Shown: piece by piece, positions 8,521 to 16,900 of the stretch
How the letters are laid out: each line of letters opens with the position of its first letter
How positions within the stretch are numbered: position 1 is the stretch's first letter
Source of the DNA: Akkermansia muciniphila
Lineage (GTDB): Bacteria > Verrucomicrobiota > Verrucomicrobiia > Verrucomicrobiales > Akkermansiaceae
NCBI GenBank assembly: GCA_945890645.1
Contig: CAMDCV010000007.1
Coordinates: 58,470 to 122,469, forward strand
DNA length: 64,000 nucleotides
Direction of reading: 5' to 3'
Position numbers and translations under genes: made by a program
The notes under the pieces: generated by a model
Told to the model about the DNA's origin: nothing
Database searches by the model: none
What the model saw: the letters and a program-made list of their open reading frames with translations, nothing else

Positions 8521-10641
8521 TCAAGCCAGCATCGGATCGTTGAGCAAACCAGCGCGACGCAACAATGGCTCTAGATTTGGATCGCGACCCATGAAACGGC
8601 GGTATAGTTCATCGGCAGGAGCTGAATTGCCTTTGCTCAGAATATGCTCGCGGAAATCGTGACCTGTTTTTGCGTTGAGAATTCCCTCTTCTTCAAAACG
8701 TGTGAACGCATCCGCATCAAGCACTTCCGCCCATTTGTAGGAGTAGTAGCCGGCCGCGTATCCTGTCGGACTACTGAACAAGTGATTGAAGCGTCGAGCC
8801 ATTCCCGGCACTTCGGTTTTCAATGCCGCACGATAATCGGCGAGAATTTCCCGCTCCACGGTGTCGAGCTCGCGACCCGCATATCGCGCAAGATTCATGT
8901 GCAATTCCAAATCGAGTTTGCCGAGTGCGAGTTGTCGCATGAAAATCGTGGCACTCATGTAATTTTTCGCATCGATCATTTTTTGAAACAGCTCTTCGGG
9001 AATGACATCGCCCGTTTTGTGATGGCGGGCAAAGAGATCAAGTGACTCGCGCGACCAGCAGAAATTTTCCATGATCTGCGAGGGGAGTTCTACGAAGTCC
9101 CATGGCACGTTCGTACCTGCCAGCGATTCGACCGCCACATCGCTCAACAATCCGTGCAACAAGTGGCCAAACTCGTGGAAAATTGTTTCTACCTCCTCAT
9201 GGGTCAGGAGTGCGTCCTCGCCGTTCACGGGAGGCGTCATATTGCCAATGATCAATCCGAGGTGCGGGCGGCGAGCTTTGCCATTCATGGGCGGGCTACC
9301 TGACTTTAACTGATTCATCCAAGCACCACCGCGTTTCGATTCACGCGGATGCCAATCAGCATAGAACGATCCGAGGTGTTCGCCGCTGTGCGTGTCGCGC
9401 AGTTCATAAAATGTCACTTCGGGATGCCAGACCTCCACCGCTCCATCCGCCAACTCGGCAGGGCCATTTCCCCTGTCAAAATAAACCGCGTCTACCTGAT
9501 TGATGTCGATACCGAACAAAGTGCTCGCCAGTTGGAACATGCCAGACATCACTTGGGAGACGGGGAAATAAGGACGCAGCGCCTCGCCATCGAGATCGAA
9601 GTGCTCCTTGCGACGCTTCTCCGCCCAATAGGAAACTTCCCATGGCTCAAGCGCCTCGCAGGCCACGCCGGTCTTCTCTGCTTTGTAGGTACACAATTCG
9701 CGGTAGTCCTGACGAAAACCACCAACGATGCGATCGTGTAAATCCTCCACGAACGACAACGCTGTAGCACCATTTTTCGACATGCGACGTTGCAATACCA
9801 AATCGGCGAAATGCTTTTGCCCGAGTACATTTGACTTCTCTTGCCGCAGCTCAAGGATGCGCCATACCAACGAACTATTATCAAACTCTCCTTCCGCACC
9901 CACGCGCATCGATGCCTGCCAAATGTCACGACGCAAGGCATCGTCATCGGCATACTGCATGACCGGAAACATGGATGGCTGATGCAAGGTGAAACGCCAC
10001 GCTGGTGCTTCATCACTGCCAAGTCGCTTCGATTTTGCATTCGCAGCGGCAGACGCTTTTGCAGAATCAGGCAGGCCGGCGAGGCGCTGTTCATCCGTGA
10101 TCACGATATCCCACGCATTGGTAGAATCGAGAACATGCTCGGCGTATTGTTTGGTGAGCTTGGAAAGTTCCGCATCGATCTCTGCGATGCGCGACTTCTG
10201 ATCAGCGGGCAGATCGGCACCATCTTGCACGAAGTCGAGCATCGTTTCCTCAACATGACGACGATGGATGGGCGAGAGTTTCGATACGCCATCGGATTGA
10301 CCAAAGCGCTTCAACACTTGCCACAAATCATCGCGCAAGGGAATCGACGAATAGAACTCGGAAACTTCAGGCAGCATTTTGTTGAGAGCCGCGCGTTGTG
10401 CAGGTTCATCTGCAACAGAATCAAGGTGCGTCAAACGCCCCCAAGCGCGATTGAGTGTCTCACTCGCTTTCCCCATCGCGTGAAATGTATTTTCATAGGT
10501 CAAGGCCTCTTCACTTAGTGCACAGATCGCATCAATCTTTGCCTTCGCTTCATCGAGCGCGAAACGCACATCGGCCTCAACGGCGGTGGGAACAAGAGTG
10601 GACCAGCGAACGGCAAAAGCGGGATCGGCAAAGGGATGCAT
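8521..10641 (-). CDS. prlC: Oligopeptidase A-type M3 metallopeptidase
   Basis: The zinc site EETIFHEFGHLLHG (HExxH) and the downstream ligand region are typical of M3 peptidases such as PrlC/OpdA, which degrade peptides, including cleaved signal peptides, in the cytoplasm. The 706-residue length matches the family. I chose the ATG at 10641 because a good promoter (TTGCCT, 16 bases, TAGTTT) ends six bases before it; a TTG two codons upstream would overlap that spacing. It is the first gene of a minus-strand operon with a methyltransferase, a lipoprotein and a recombinase gene. Confidence 0.92.
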   Translation of the reverse strand: MHPFADPAFAVRWSTLVPTAVEADVRFALDEAKAKIDAICALSEEALTYENTFHAMGKASETLNRAWGRLTHLDSVADEPAQRAALNKMLPEVSEFYSSIPLRDDLWQVLKRFGQSDGVSKLSPIHRRHVEETMLDFVQDGADLPADQKSRIAEIDAELSKLTKQYAEHVLDSTNAWDIVITDEQRLAGLPDSAKASAAANAKSKRLGSDEAPAWRFTLHQPSMFPVMQYADDDALRRDIWQASMRVGAEGEFDNSSLVWRILELRQEKSNVLGQKHFADLVLQRRMSKNGATALSFVEDLHDRIVGGFRQDYRELCTYKAEKTGVACEALEPWEVSYWAEKRRKEHFDLDGEALRPYFPVSQVMSGMFQLASTLFGIDINQVDAVYFDRGNGPAELADGAVEVWHPEVTFYELRDTHSGEHLGSFYADWHPRESKRGGAWMNQLKSGSPPMNGKARRPHLGLIIGNMTPPVNGEDALLTHEEVETIFHEFGHLLHGLLSDVAVESLAGTNVPWDFVELPSQIMENFCWSRESLDLFARHHKTGDVIPEELFQKMIDAKNYMSATIFMRQLALGKLDLELHMNLARYAGRELDTVEREILADYRAALKTEVPGMARRFNHLFSSPTGYAAGYYSYKWAEVLDADAFTRFEEEGILNAKTGHDFREHILSKGNSAPADELYRRFMGRDPNLEPLLRRAGLLNDPMLA

Positions 10642-10647
10642 GCGCAA

Positions 10648-10675
10648 AAACTAGTCACTCACGGCATAAAGGCAA
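10648..10675 (-). promoter_or_regulatory. Promoter of the M3 peptidase gene, leaderless spacing
   Basis: On the minus strand TTGCCT (10675-10670), a 16-base spacer and TAGTTT (10653-10648) are followed by six bases and the ATG at 10641. Transcription would begin at or next to the start codon. Confidence 0.6.
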
Positions 10676-10707
10676 ACCGCGAATGAAAAAATTTCCTCGT
10701 TGATGGT

Positions 10708-10736
10708 TTGACGTTCACGCCCGTGCCCCCTAGCAT
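10708..10736 (+). promoter_or_regulatory. Probable uppS promoter
   Basis: TTGACG (10708-10713), a 17-base spacer and TAGCAT (10731-10736) lie about 95 bases before the uppS start, so this transcript would carry a leader, unlike several others in the window. Confidence 0.5.
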
Positions 10737-10830
10737 GCCCCGCCCCCCGTCCTGCGCCTTCACGCATCTTTCACCAAAGTCGCATCATGCCTTCATTCGC
10801 GCATGCTTGCCTTACGGAAATTGTTTCCCC

Positions 10831-11541
10831 ATGAAATCATTCCATTCGATTCCAAAACACATCGCCATCATTATGGACGGCAATGGTCGCTGGGCCAAAA
10901 CTCACGGGTTACCTCGCGTCCAAGGCCACCGTGCCGGCGCGGAATCTGTGCGCGAAGCCATCGATGCCTGCAAAGAACTCGGTGTGCCCTACCTCACACT
11001 TTATGCCTTTTCCTCAGAAAACTGGAGTCGCCCGGAAGCGGAAGTCTCGGCGCTGATGAGTCTGCTGGAAAAATTTCTCAAGACTAAATTGGACGATCTC
11101 ATGAAGCAAAATGTGCGACTACAGGCGATCGGTCAAATCGAACGACTCCCCGCATCGACCCGTAAGATTTTGGCAGATGTCATGGAGTTGACGGCGAACA
11201 ATGACAGCATCACTCTCGTGCTTGCCCTGTCCTATGGGTCGCGCGAGGAAATCACCGCCGCCGCTCGCAAGATCGCAAAAGGCGTGCAGGACGGGACATG
11301 GCATCCCGATGAGATCACCACAGAACTTTTTGCATCCCAACTCGATACGGCCCACATCCCTGACCCCGATCTGTTGATCCGCACCTCGGGCGAAATGCGC
11401 GTTTCCAATTTCCTACTCTGGCAAATCAGCTATGCCGAAATGGTCATCGTCGACAAATGTTGGCCGGATTTTCGCCAAGGCGACTTATTCGCAGCAGTGG
11501 CAGAATACCAAAAGCGTCACCGTAGATTCGGCAGCGTTTGA
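10831..11541 (+). CDS. uppS: Isoprenyl transferase, undecaprenyl diphosphate synthase
   Basis: The N-terminal IAIIMDGNGRWA carries the catalytic Asp and the diphosphate-binding residues, YAFSSENWSRP is the second signature, and the C-terminal RTSGEMRVSNFLLWQ the third. The enzyme condenses isopentenyl diphosphate onto farnesyl diphosphate to make the C55 lipid carrier for peptidoglycan. The ATG at 10831 gives 236 residues and starts directly before the conserved domain; an upstream in-frame extension to 10708 would run through the promoter. In many bacteria uppS precedes cdsA and dxr, but here it stands alone and faces an oppositely oriented small gene. Confidence 0.94.
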   Translation: MKSFHSIPKHIAIIMDGNGRWAKTHGLPRVQGHRAGAESVREAIDACKELGVPYLTLYAFSSENWSRPEAEVSALMSLLEKFLKTKLDDLMKQNVRLQAIGQIERLPASTRKILADVMELTANNDSITLVLALSYGSREEITAAARKIAKGVQDGTWHPDEITTELFASQLDTAHIPDPDLLIRTSGEMRVSNFLLWQISYAEMVIVDKCWPDFRQGDLFAAVAEYQKRHRRFGSV

Positions 11542-11554
11542 TGATAATGCGGGC

Positions 11555-11761
11555 TTATTGTCCTGCAACCTTATCACCCTCAGGGGTAAGTAGCACGGAA
11601 GCCTCATCAACAATAGATGCCTTCGGCTCCGAAATTTTTGCACTGAGTGGCAGCGAACCGCGGCCCAAACGAGGCTCCGGTTTTAATGTCGTCACAAATG
11701 ATACGACCAACCAAGCCATGAGAAAAACCGAACAGAGAGAGACAAAAAGCGATGACTTCAT
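11555..11761 (-). CDS. Small single-pass membrane protein, unknown
   Basis: A 68-residue protein with one hydrophobic segment (residues ~4-25) followed by a short hydrophilic tail. It fills the space between the convergent uppS gene and the exbD gene on the same strand 122 bases upstream. A TTG one codon upstream of the ATG is an alternative start. Its form (one membrane anchor plus periplasmic tail) would suit an accessory of the ExbD protein, but no family is recognised and it might not be expressed. Confidence 0.4.
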   Translation of the reverse strand: MKSSLFVSLCSVFLMAWLVVSFVTTLKPEPRLGRGSLPLSAKISEPKASIVDEASVLLTPEGDKVAGQ

Positions 11762-11883
11762 CAAAAAGAAGGGATTGTCAAAAATGCTGTAAACCGCGCT
11801 CTGTTTGACAAATAACCCTAAAATGTCAAGAAAAATTGCCTAATTTTGACCCACTCACTCGTTAGAGTTGTTAGCCCAATCAA

Positions 11884-12348
11884 TCATTCTTCTTGATCAC
11901 TGAAAGTGACATCCTGGATCTTTGCGGCAACGAAGGCATTGAGCACATCCATCACACGTTGTTGATTCGCACCATTATCAACCTTCAACTGCACCAATGG
12001 TTGTCGGTTTCCGGCCCAAACCCCAGCCGCATACAGGCGCAAAGTCCCCATCAACAGTGGTACATCACGCGACGTAGCATCTGTATCCAACAACTCCATC
12101 GATGACGCCGCCCCGGCATGAATGGCTCCTTGGGCATCGATCGTTATTAGCAAAGGATCGACTTCTCGCGGATGCGTGCCCTCTAACTGATCACCCGGCA
12201 ACGCGAGCGGCAGATCCATTTCCTTTTTCTGTATGGTGGTGGCGACAAGGAAGTATATGAGCAGCAGGAAACAAACATCGATTAACGATGAAATATCTAG
12301 AGTGGGATTTCCTTCTGCGGTGCTGCGGCTGTTTTTATTGCGATTCAT
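11884..12348 (-). CDS. ExbD/TolR family biopolymer transport protein
   Basis: The sequence has one N-terminal membrane helix (LIDVCFLLLIYFLVATT) preceded by the conserved LDISSLIDV, whose Asp is the proton-path residue of ExbD/TolR, and then a periplasmic domain. The length of 154 residues is usual. ExbD works with the ExbB/TolQ channel to energise TonB or Tol systems using proton motive force. No exbB, tolQ or tonB gene is adjacent, so its partner must be encoded elsewhere. Confidence 0.85.
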   Translation of the reverse strand: MNRNKNSRSTAEGNPTLDISSLIDVCFLLLIYFLVATTIQKKEMDLPLALPGDQLEGTHPREVDPLLITIDAQGAIHAGAASSMELLDTDATSRDVPLLMGTLRLYAAGVWAGNRQPLVQLKVDNGANQQRVMDVLNAFVAAKIQDVTFSDQEE

Positions 12349-12481
12349 AATGTGACATGGTGAAGCGTTAGTAAACCTGTTCTATGAGGCTAAACGCATC
12401 AGATTACATCCCCTTAGATCGTAATTGCAAATTCAAGCCATTAGCCTTGAAGCTTGAATCTTTGGTCATGGGGCTTTGCCG

Positions 12482-12509
12482 TTGACAGAGGAGAAAGCTT
12501 CGCTAGGCT
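12482..12509 (+). promoter_or_regulatory. Promoter of the small four-helix membrane protein gene
   Basis: TTGACA (12482-12487), 16 bases and TAGGCT (12504-12509), 13 bases before the ATG at 12523. The spacer ends in TTCGC, as in the promoters at 40975 and 51124. Confidence 0.6.
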
Positions 12510-12522
12510 AAACCCAGTTTTT

Positions 12523-12858
12523 ATGAATCCTTTGTACTTTAAAATTCTACACCTCGCCGGCGCCTTGGGCGTATTTACTGCCATGGGTGCCATTCTCATG
12601 GGTGTTCAGGAATCGTGTCGCAAATGTGCTGCCATGCTCCATGGCATTTCGTTGCTCCTATTATTGCTCGCTGGTTTTGCCATCCTTCAAAAACCACCCA
12701 TGGAACTCCATTATTGGAAAGTAAAATTGGTGCTCTGGTTATTCCTCGGCGTCGCACCCGTTCTGGCTCGACGCAAAGTCATGCCCATGCCAGCACTGCT
12801 TTTGACTCTCGCTGCAGGAGTATTCGCGGCTTACTTGGGAGTGACCAAATCGTTCTAA
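12523..12858 (+). CDS. Small integral membrane protein, four predicted helices
   Basis: A 111-residue, strongly hydrophobic protein with four predicted membrane segments (about residues 5-27, 37-53, 64-80 and 86-107) joined by short loops containing basic residues. It has two cysteines in the first loop (ESCRKCA). The ATG at 12523 follows a clear promoter; an in-frame Met at 12454 would lie upstream of that promoter. No function can be assigned from sequence. Confidence 0.65.
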   Translation: MNPLYFKILHLAGALGVFTAMGAILMGVQESCRKCAAMLHGISLLLLLLAGFAILQKPPMELHYWKVKLVLWLFLGVAPVLARRKVMPMPALLLTLAAGVFAAYLGVTKSF

Positions 12859-12953
12859 ATCTCTAAGCCGTAACGAATTCATTTGCACAGTTGATTGTTT
12901 TCCGTTTCTATTCCGTTGCTCCCCTAGCGCCCACTGCCCCATTTTCCTTATCC

Positions 12954-13232
12954 ATGGATCTCGACCTAATTGATGTTCACTTCGACCTGCGCGAAATCAA
13001 GCCTCGCGAGTTGGAGGAAATTCTCGAAGACCCTTTCGGTGTCCGATTTTTGCCCGATGTCGAACGCGAGGATGGCGAATCGCGCTACTATGCGCTCGGT
13101 CGCACGGTCAGCGGCAGGCATTTGTTTTTATGTTTCTGGACCGATGGCAAAACCACCCGCGTGATCGCGGCACGGGATATGACCGAAAATGAAGTTCGCT
13201 TCTACGAACGGCGCTACGCAGCGATGAAATAA
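12954..13232 (+). CDS. BrnT-like toxin (DUF497)
   Basis: The 92-residue product has the BrnT pattern: an acidic N-terminus, RYYALGRTVSGRHLFLCFW, then TRVIAARDMTENEVRFYERR. BrnT proteins are RelE-fold ribonucleases that stop translation and are neutralised by a DNA-binding BrnA. The next gene starts three bases after this stop and encodes a matching antitoxin, so the pair forms a type II toxin-antitoxin module. The in-frame region up to 12891 is excluded because the ATG at 12954 begins directly at the conserved domain. Confidence 0.75.
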   Translation: MDLDLIDVHFDLREIKPRELEEILEDPFGVRFLPDVEREDGESRYYALGRTVSGRHLFLCFWTDGKTTRVIAARDMTENEVRFYERRYAAMK

Positions 13233-13235
13233 ACT

Positions 13236-13523
13236 ATGAATACGATCACAAATTGGTCTCAAATCCCTGCATTCACTGACGAACAAGCGGAAGCTAAGTT
13301 CTGGGAAGGTCACGAACTCGATGCCCGCTTGATGCAAAGCTGCGTGCATGAACCGGACTCGCGCGAATCGACCACCATCACCCTGCGCTTTGATCCGCGT
13401 ATGCTTTCCCGCATCAAACGCGTGGCTCGCTCACGCTACTTAAACTATCAATCCATGATGAAACAATGGCTGGCCGAGCGTCTCGAAGAGGAAATCCGCC
13501 GTCAAGATACGCCGAATCGCTAA
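13236..13523 (+). CDS. BrnA/CopG-like antitoxin
   Basis: The 95-residue protein opens with the antitoxin signature IPAFTDEQAEAKFWEGHELD, seen in CopG-type antitoxins, and ends with a ribbon-helix-helix segment (TTITLRFDPRMLSRIKRVARSR). It would bind the toxin through its N-terminal part and repress the shared promoter through its C-terminal part. It is three bases downstream of the BrnT-like gene and six bases upstream of a VanZ-like gene, so all three may be one transcript. Confidence 0.78.
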   Translation: MNTITNWSQIPAFTDEQAEAKFWEGHELDARLMQSCVHEPDSRESTTITLRFDPRMLSRIKRVARSRYLNYQSMMKQWLAERLEEEIRRQDTPNR

Positions 13524-13529
13524 GGGCGA

Positions 13530-13934
13530 ATGGTCGACATGAAATCCCCCACTTTCCTTAAACGTGCCGATCTTTGGCTGATCTTGTTTTTCGTCTGGTT
13601 TGGTACGCTATGGCACTTATCCTCAAGTGCCGCAGAAGTACGAACGGGAATAGAAATCCCGCATCTCGATAAACTGGCGCATTTCGGTTATTTCTTCGGG
13701 GGTGGAGGCCTGCTTTCGGCTTGTCTCTATCGACTGAGCCATAGAAATCTCGACTGGGCGCGGCTTCTCGTCATCGTGCTTTTTGTGATGACCACAATCG
13801 GTTGCCTCGACGAATGGCATCAATCGTGGGTGCCTGGCCGCAGTGGTAATGACGCCCAAGACCTCTGCGCCGATGTAATGGGAAGCCTTGCCGGGTTCTT
13901 GATCTTCCGCCGTTTCCACCGCTGGCTAAGTTGA
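13530..13934 (+). CDS. VanZ-like membrane protein
   Basis: The 134-residue protein has about four membrane helices and the VanZ signatures HLDKLAHFGYFF and DEWHQSWVPGRSGNDAQD followed by a Gly-rich last helix. VanZ proteins contribute low-level teicoplanin resistance in enterococci; in most bacteria the role is unknown but linked to the envelope. An ATG three codons downstream (13539) is also possible. Its close link to the toxin-antitoxin pair is probably incidental. Confidence 0.82.
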   Translation: MVDMKSPTFLKRADLWLILFFVWFGTLWHLSSSAAEVRTGIEIPHLDKLAHFGYFFGGGGLLSACLYRLSHRNLDWARLLVIVLFVMTTIGCLDEWHQSWVPGRSGNDAQDLCADVMGSLAGFLIFRRFHRWLS

Positions 13935-13945
13935 TTTTTATAAGA

Positions 13946-16900
13946 CTAACCCAACTGCTTCGCCAAGAAAACAGAAGTGCGTGATGCTTTAGACTTCGCC
14001 ACGATTTCCGGCGGTCCTTGGGCGACGATAGTGCCACCATCCGCCCCGGCTTCGGGACCGATATCGATGACCCAATCCGCCTCTGCTGCGACAGCCATGT
14101 GATGCTCAATCACCACCACGGTGTGACCTTCATCCACCAAACGATGCAGCACATCGATCAAGCGACGAACATCTTCGAGATGCAACCCCACGGTTGGTTC
14201 TTCGATTAGATAAAGATTGCCCTTGGCTTGATTCAATTGCGCCATGCGTTTGCGCAGAGAGCGACCGCGAGCGATTTCACTTACCAACTTGATACGCTGC
14301 GCCTCGCCACCCGAGAGCGTCGGCGATGCCTGACCGAGCGTGAGATAACCTAAGCCGGTTTCGTTCAACAGACGCAATGGCTCTGACAAGCGCGTGTGCG
14401 TCTCGAAAAACTGCGCCGCTTGCTCGATGGACATGGCCAGCACATCGGAAATAGAGCAATCGCGATAAGCGACTTCGAGTGTTGCGCTATTGTAGCGTTT
14501 CCCCTGACAGACATCGCACGGCACCCACGCCGAGGGCAGGAAATCCATTTCTAATTTGATGCGACCATTGCCCTTGCATTCTTCACAACGTCCGCCCTCA
14601 GTGTTGAAGGAAAAACGCGTCGCCTCAAAGCCACGCGCGCGAGCTTCGGGCAATTGTGCAAAGACTTTGCGAATCTCATCAAAAATGCCGACATAAGTCG
14701 CCGGACACGAGCGCGAAGTTTTGCCAATCGGCGATTGATCGACTTCATACACCGACTCGATGCGCTCAAATCCTTTGGCTTTGATGTAGTTCGCATTAAC
14801 GGAAGTTTTCTTACCCTGCGCACGCGCTGCCGGAGCGATACAACCATGCATCAGCGAAGACTTGCCCGAACCAGAAACACCCGTCAGCACGGTCAAACAA
14901 GCCACGGGAATTTTCACCTCAATGTTCTGCAAATTGTTCGCATGGCAACCTGTGAGATGAAGAAATTCTTGCTTCGCCGTGACTTTGCGACGGCTCCCGC
15001 GTAGAGGATGTTTCATCACGAATGACATCGCGCGCAGTGTCGGAGAAATTTCCTGCCCTGCATTTTTGCGCGCACGAGCACCGAGTTTCGGCGGCTTGCC
15101 TTCATACACGACCTGCCCCCCCAATCGCCCTGCTGCAGGTCCGAGGTCGATCAACCAATCCGCCGCAGCGATGGTGTCTTCATCGTGCTCGACCACCACC
15201 AAGGAATTTCCTCGGTCGCGCAAGGCTATCAAGGTTTCTAACAACGCCGCGTTGTCGCGGGGATGCAGTCCGATCGTAGGCTCATCGAGCACATACAAAA
15301 CGCCGCGCAAATTCGATCCCAACTGCGCCGCAAGTCGAATGCGCTGACTTTCGCCGCCCGAAAGCGTGCGTGCGGAACGATCCAATTGCAAGTATCCCAG
15401 CCCGACTTTACTCAAGAATTCCAAGCGTTGATGGATTTCGGGAATGATGTCGCGAGCGATCAATTGCTGACGATTTTCTGTAAATTTCAGATGTTGGAAA
15501 TAATCCGCTGCTCGTGTAATCGGCAATCGAGCCAGCGCTCCAATTTCCATCGATGATACTTGCACACGAGAAGAATCGCGATGCAAGCGCGCCCCCTCGC
15601 ACACGGGACACGTTACGAGTTCATCAACATCCATGCGTTCCAGCGAGCGCTCTTCGTCAACTTCGGCAGCGAGCAAGGAATCAAAGCGCGAAACATCGAG
15701 ATAGCGACGTTTTTTTGACACCATGCCATAACCTCTACATTCCAGACACCAGCCATGCGGCGAGTTGAAGGAAAAATGACGCGGGTCAAGTTCTTCATAC
15801 GAAGTGCCACAAACTGCGCAAGCCTGCTGCGCCGACAATACTTGAAAGGTATTGTCAGCGGTGAGCAAGCGCACCGTCCCCTTCCCCACTCGCAATGCTT
15901 CTTCCAGCTTTGCCGCTAGCGGATCTTTGAGCGATGTGAAGTGCGCGATCATCACATCGATATCGTGTTCTTTGAATCGTTCCAACGGACGAAATTCCTG
16001 CGCCACAACCAACTGACGATCCACCAACAAAGTTTCATAGCCATGCTGCGTAGCCCAGGTGGCAACTTCGGTATGATACCCTTTGCGCCCGCGAATTAAC
16101 GGCGCAAACAAACGGATCGGCCCTTTTTTCAAATGCTCGCGCAGCGTTTGCTCCATAGCACTCAGCGATTGTTTCTCCACAGGCTGACCACAACAATAGC
16201 GCGTGCCGAGTTTTGCATAGAGCAAACGGATGAAGTTCCACACCTCGGTGATCGTTGCCACGGTAGACTTGCCTCCTCCTTGCGAAATGCGTTGCTCGAT
16301 GGCCACCGTCGGCGGCAACCCACTGAGGTGATCGAGGTCGGGCTTTTCCAATTGATCGGCAAACTGTCGCGCATAAGCCGACATCGAATCGAGGAATCGC
16401 CGCTGGCCTTCCGCAAATAAAATATCGAACGCTAATGTCGATTTCCCCGAGCCACTCAAGCCCGAGATCACGACAAATTGATCGCGCGGAATGGTCACAG
16501 AAATGTTTTTTAAATTGTGATGCCGCGCTCCGTGCAGAGCGATCTCTGCTTTCATCGGTGCGGCAGTACCTTGCAATTTTTTGTTAGGCTTCGCTTTTTT
16601 GCCGCCGAGCTTTTCGATCAAATAACGAGCGGTTTCACTATCACTCGCGGCAATCGCTTCGGGCGTTCCTGCACCGGTGATTTTTCCTCCCTCTGCTCCT
16701 GCGCCGGGGCCAAGATCAATCAGCCAATCCGCCGCCGCCATCACATCGAGATGATGTTCGATCACCAACACACTGTTGCCCGCATCGACGAGTTGTTGGA
16801 ACACATGGAGCAGGGTCTCGACATCAGAAAAGTGCAGACCAGTGGTCGGCTCATCGAGAATCAACAAGCGCCCGCCCTGCGGGTTCGATCCGAGTAGTTG

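Noticed and set aside
13946..16555. Second half of the double UvrA as a separate gene starting at Met968
   Set aside because: There is no stop codon between the halves and no promoter-like sequence before the internal Met, so one polypeptide is the simpler reading.
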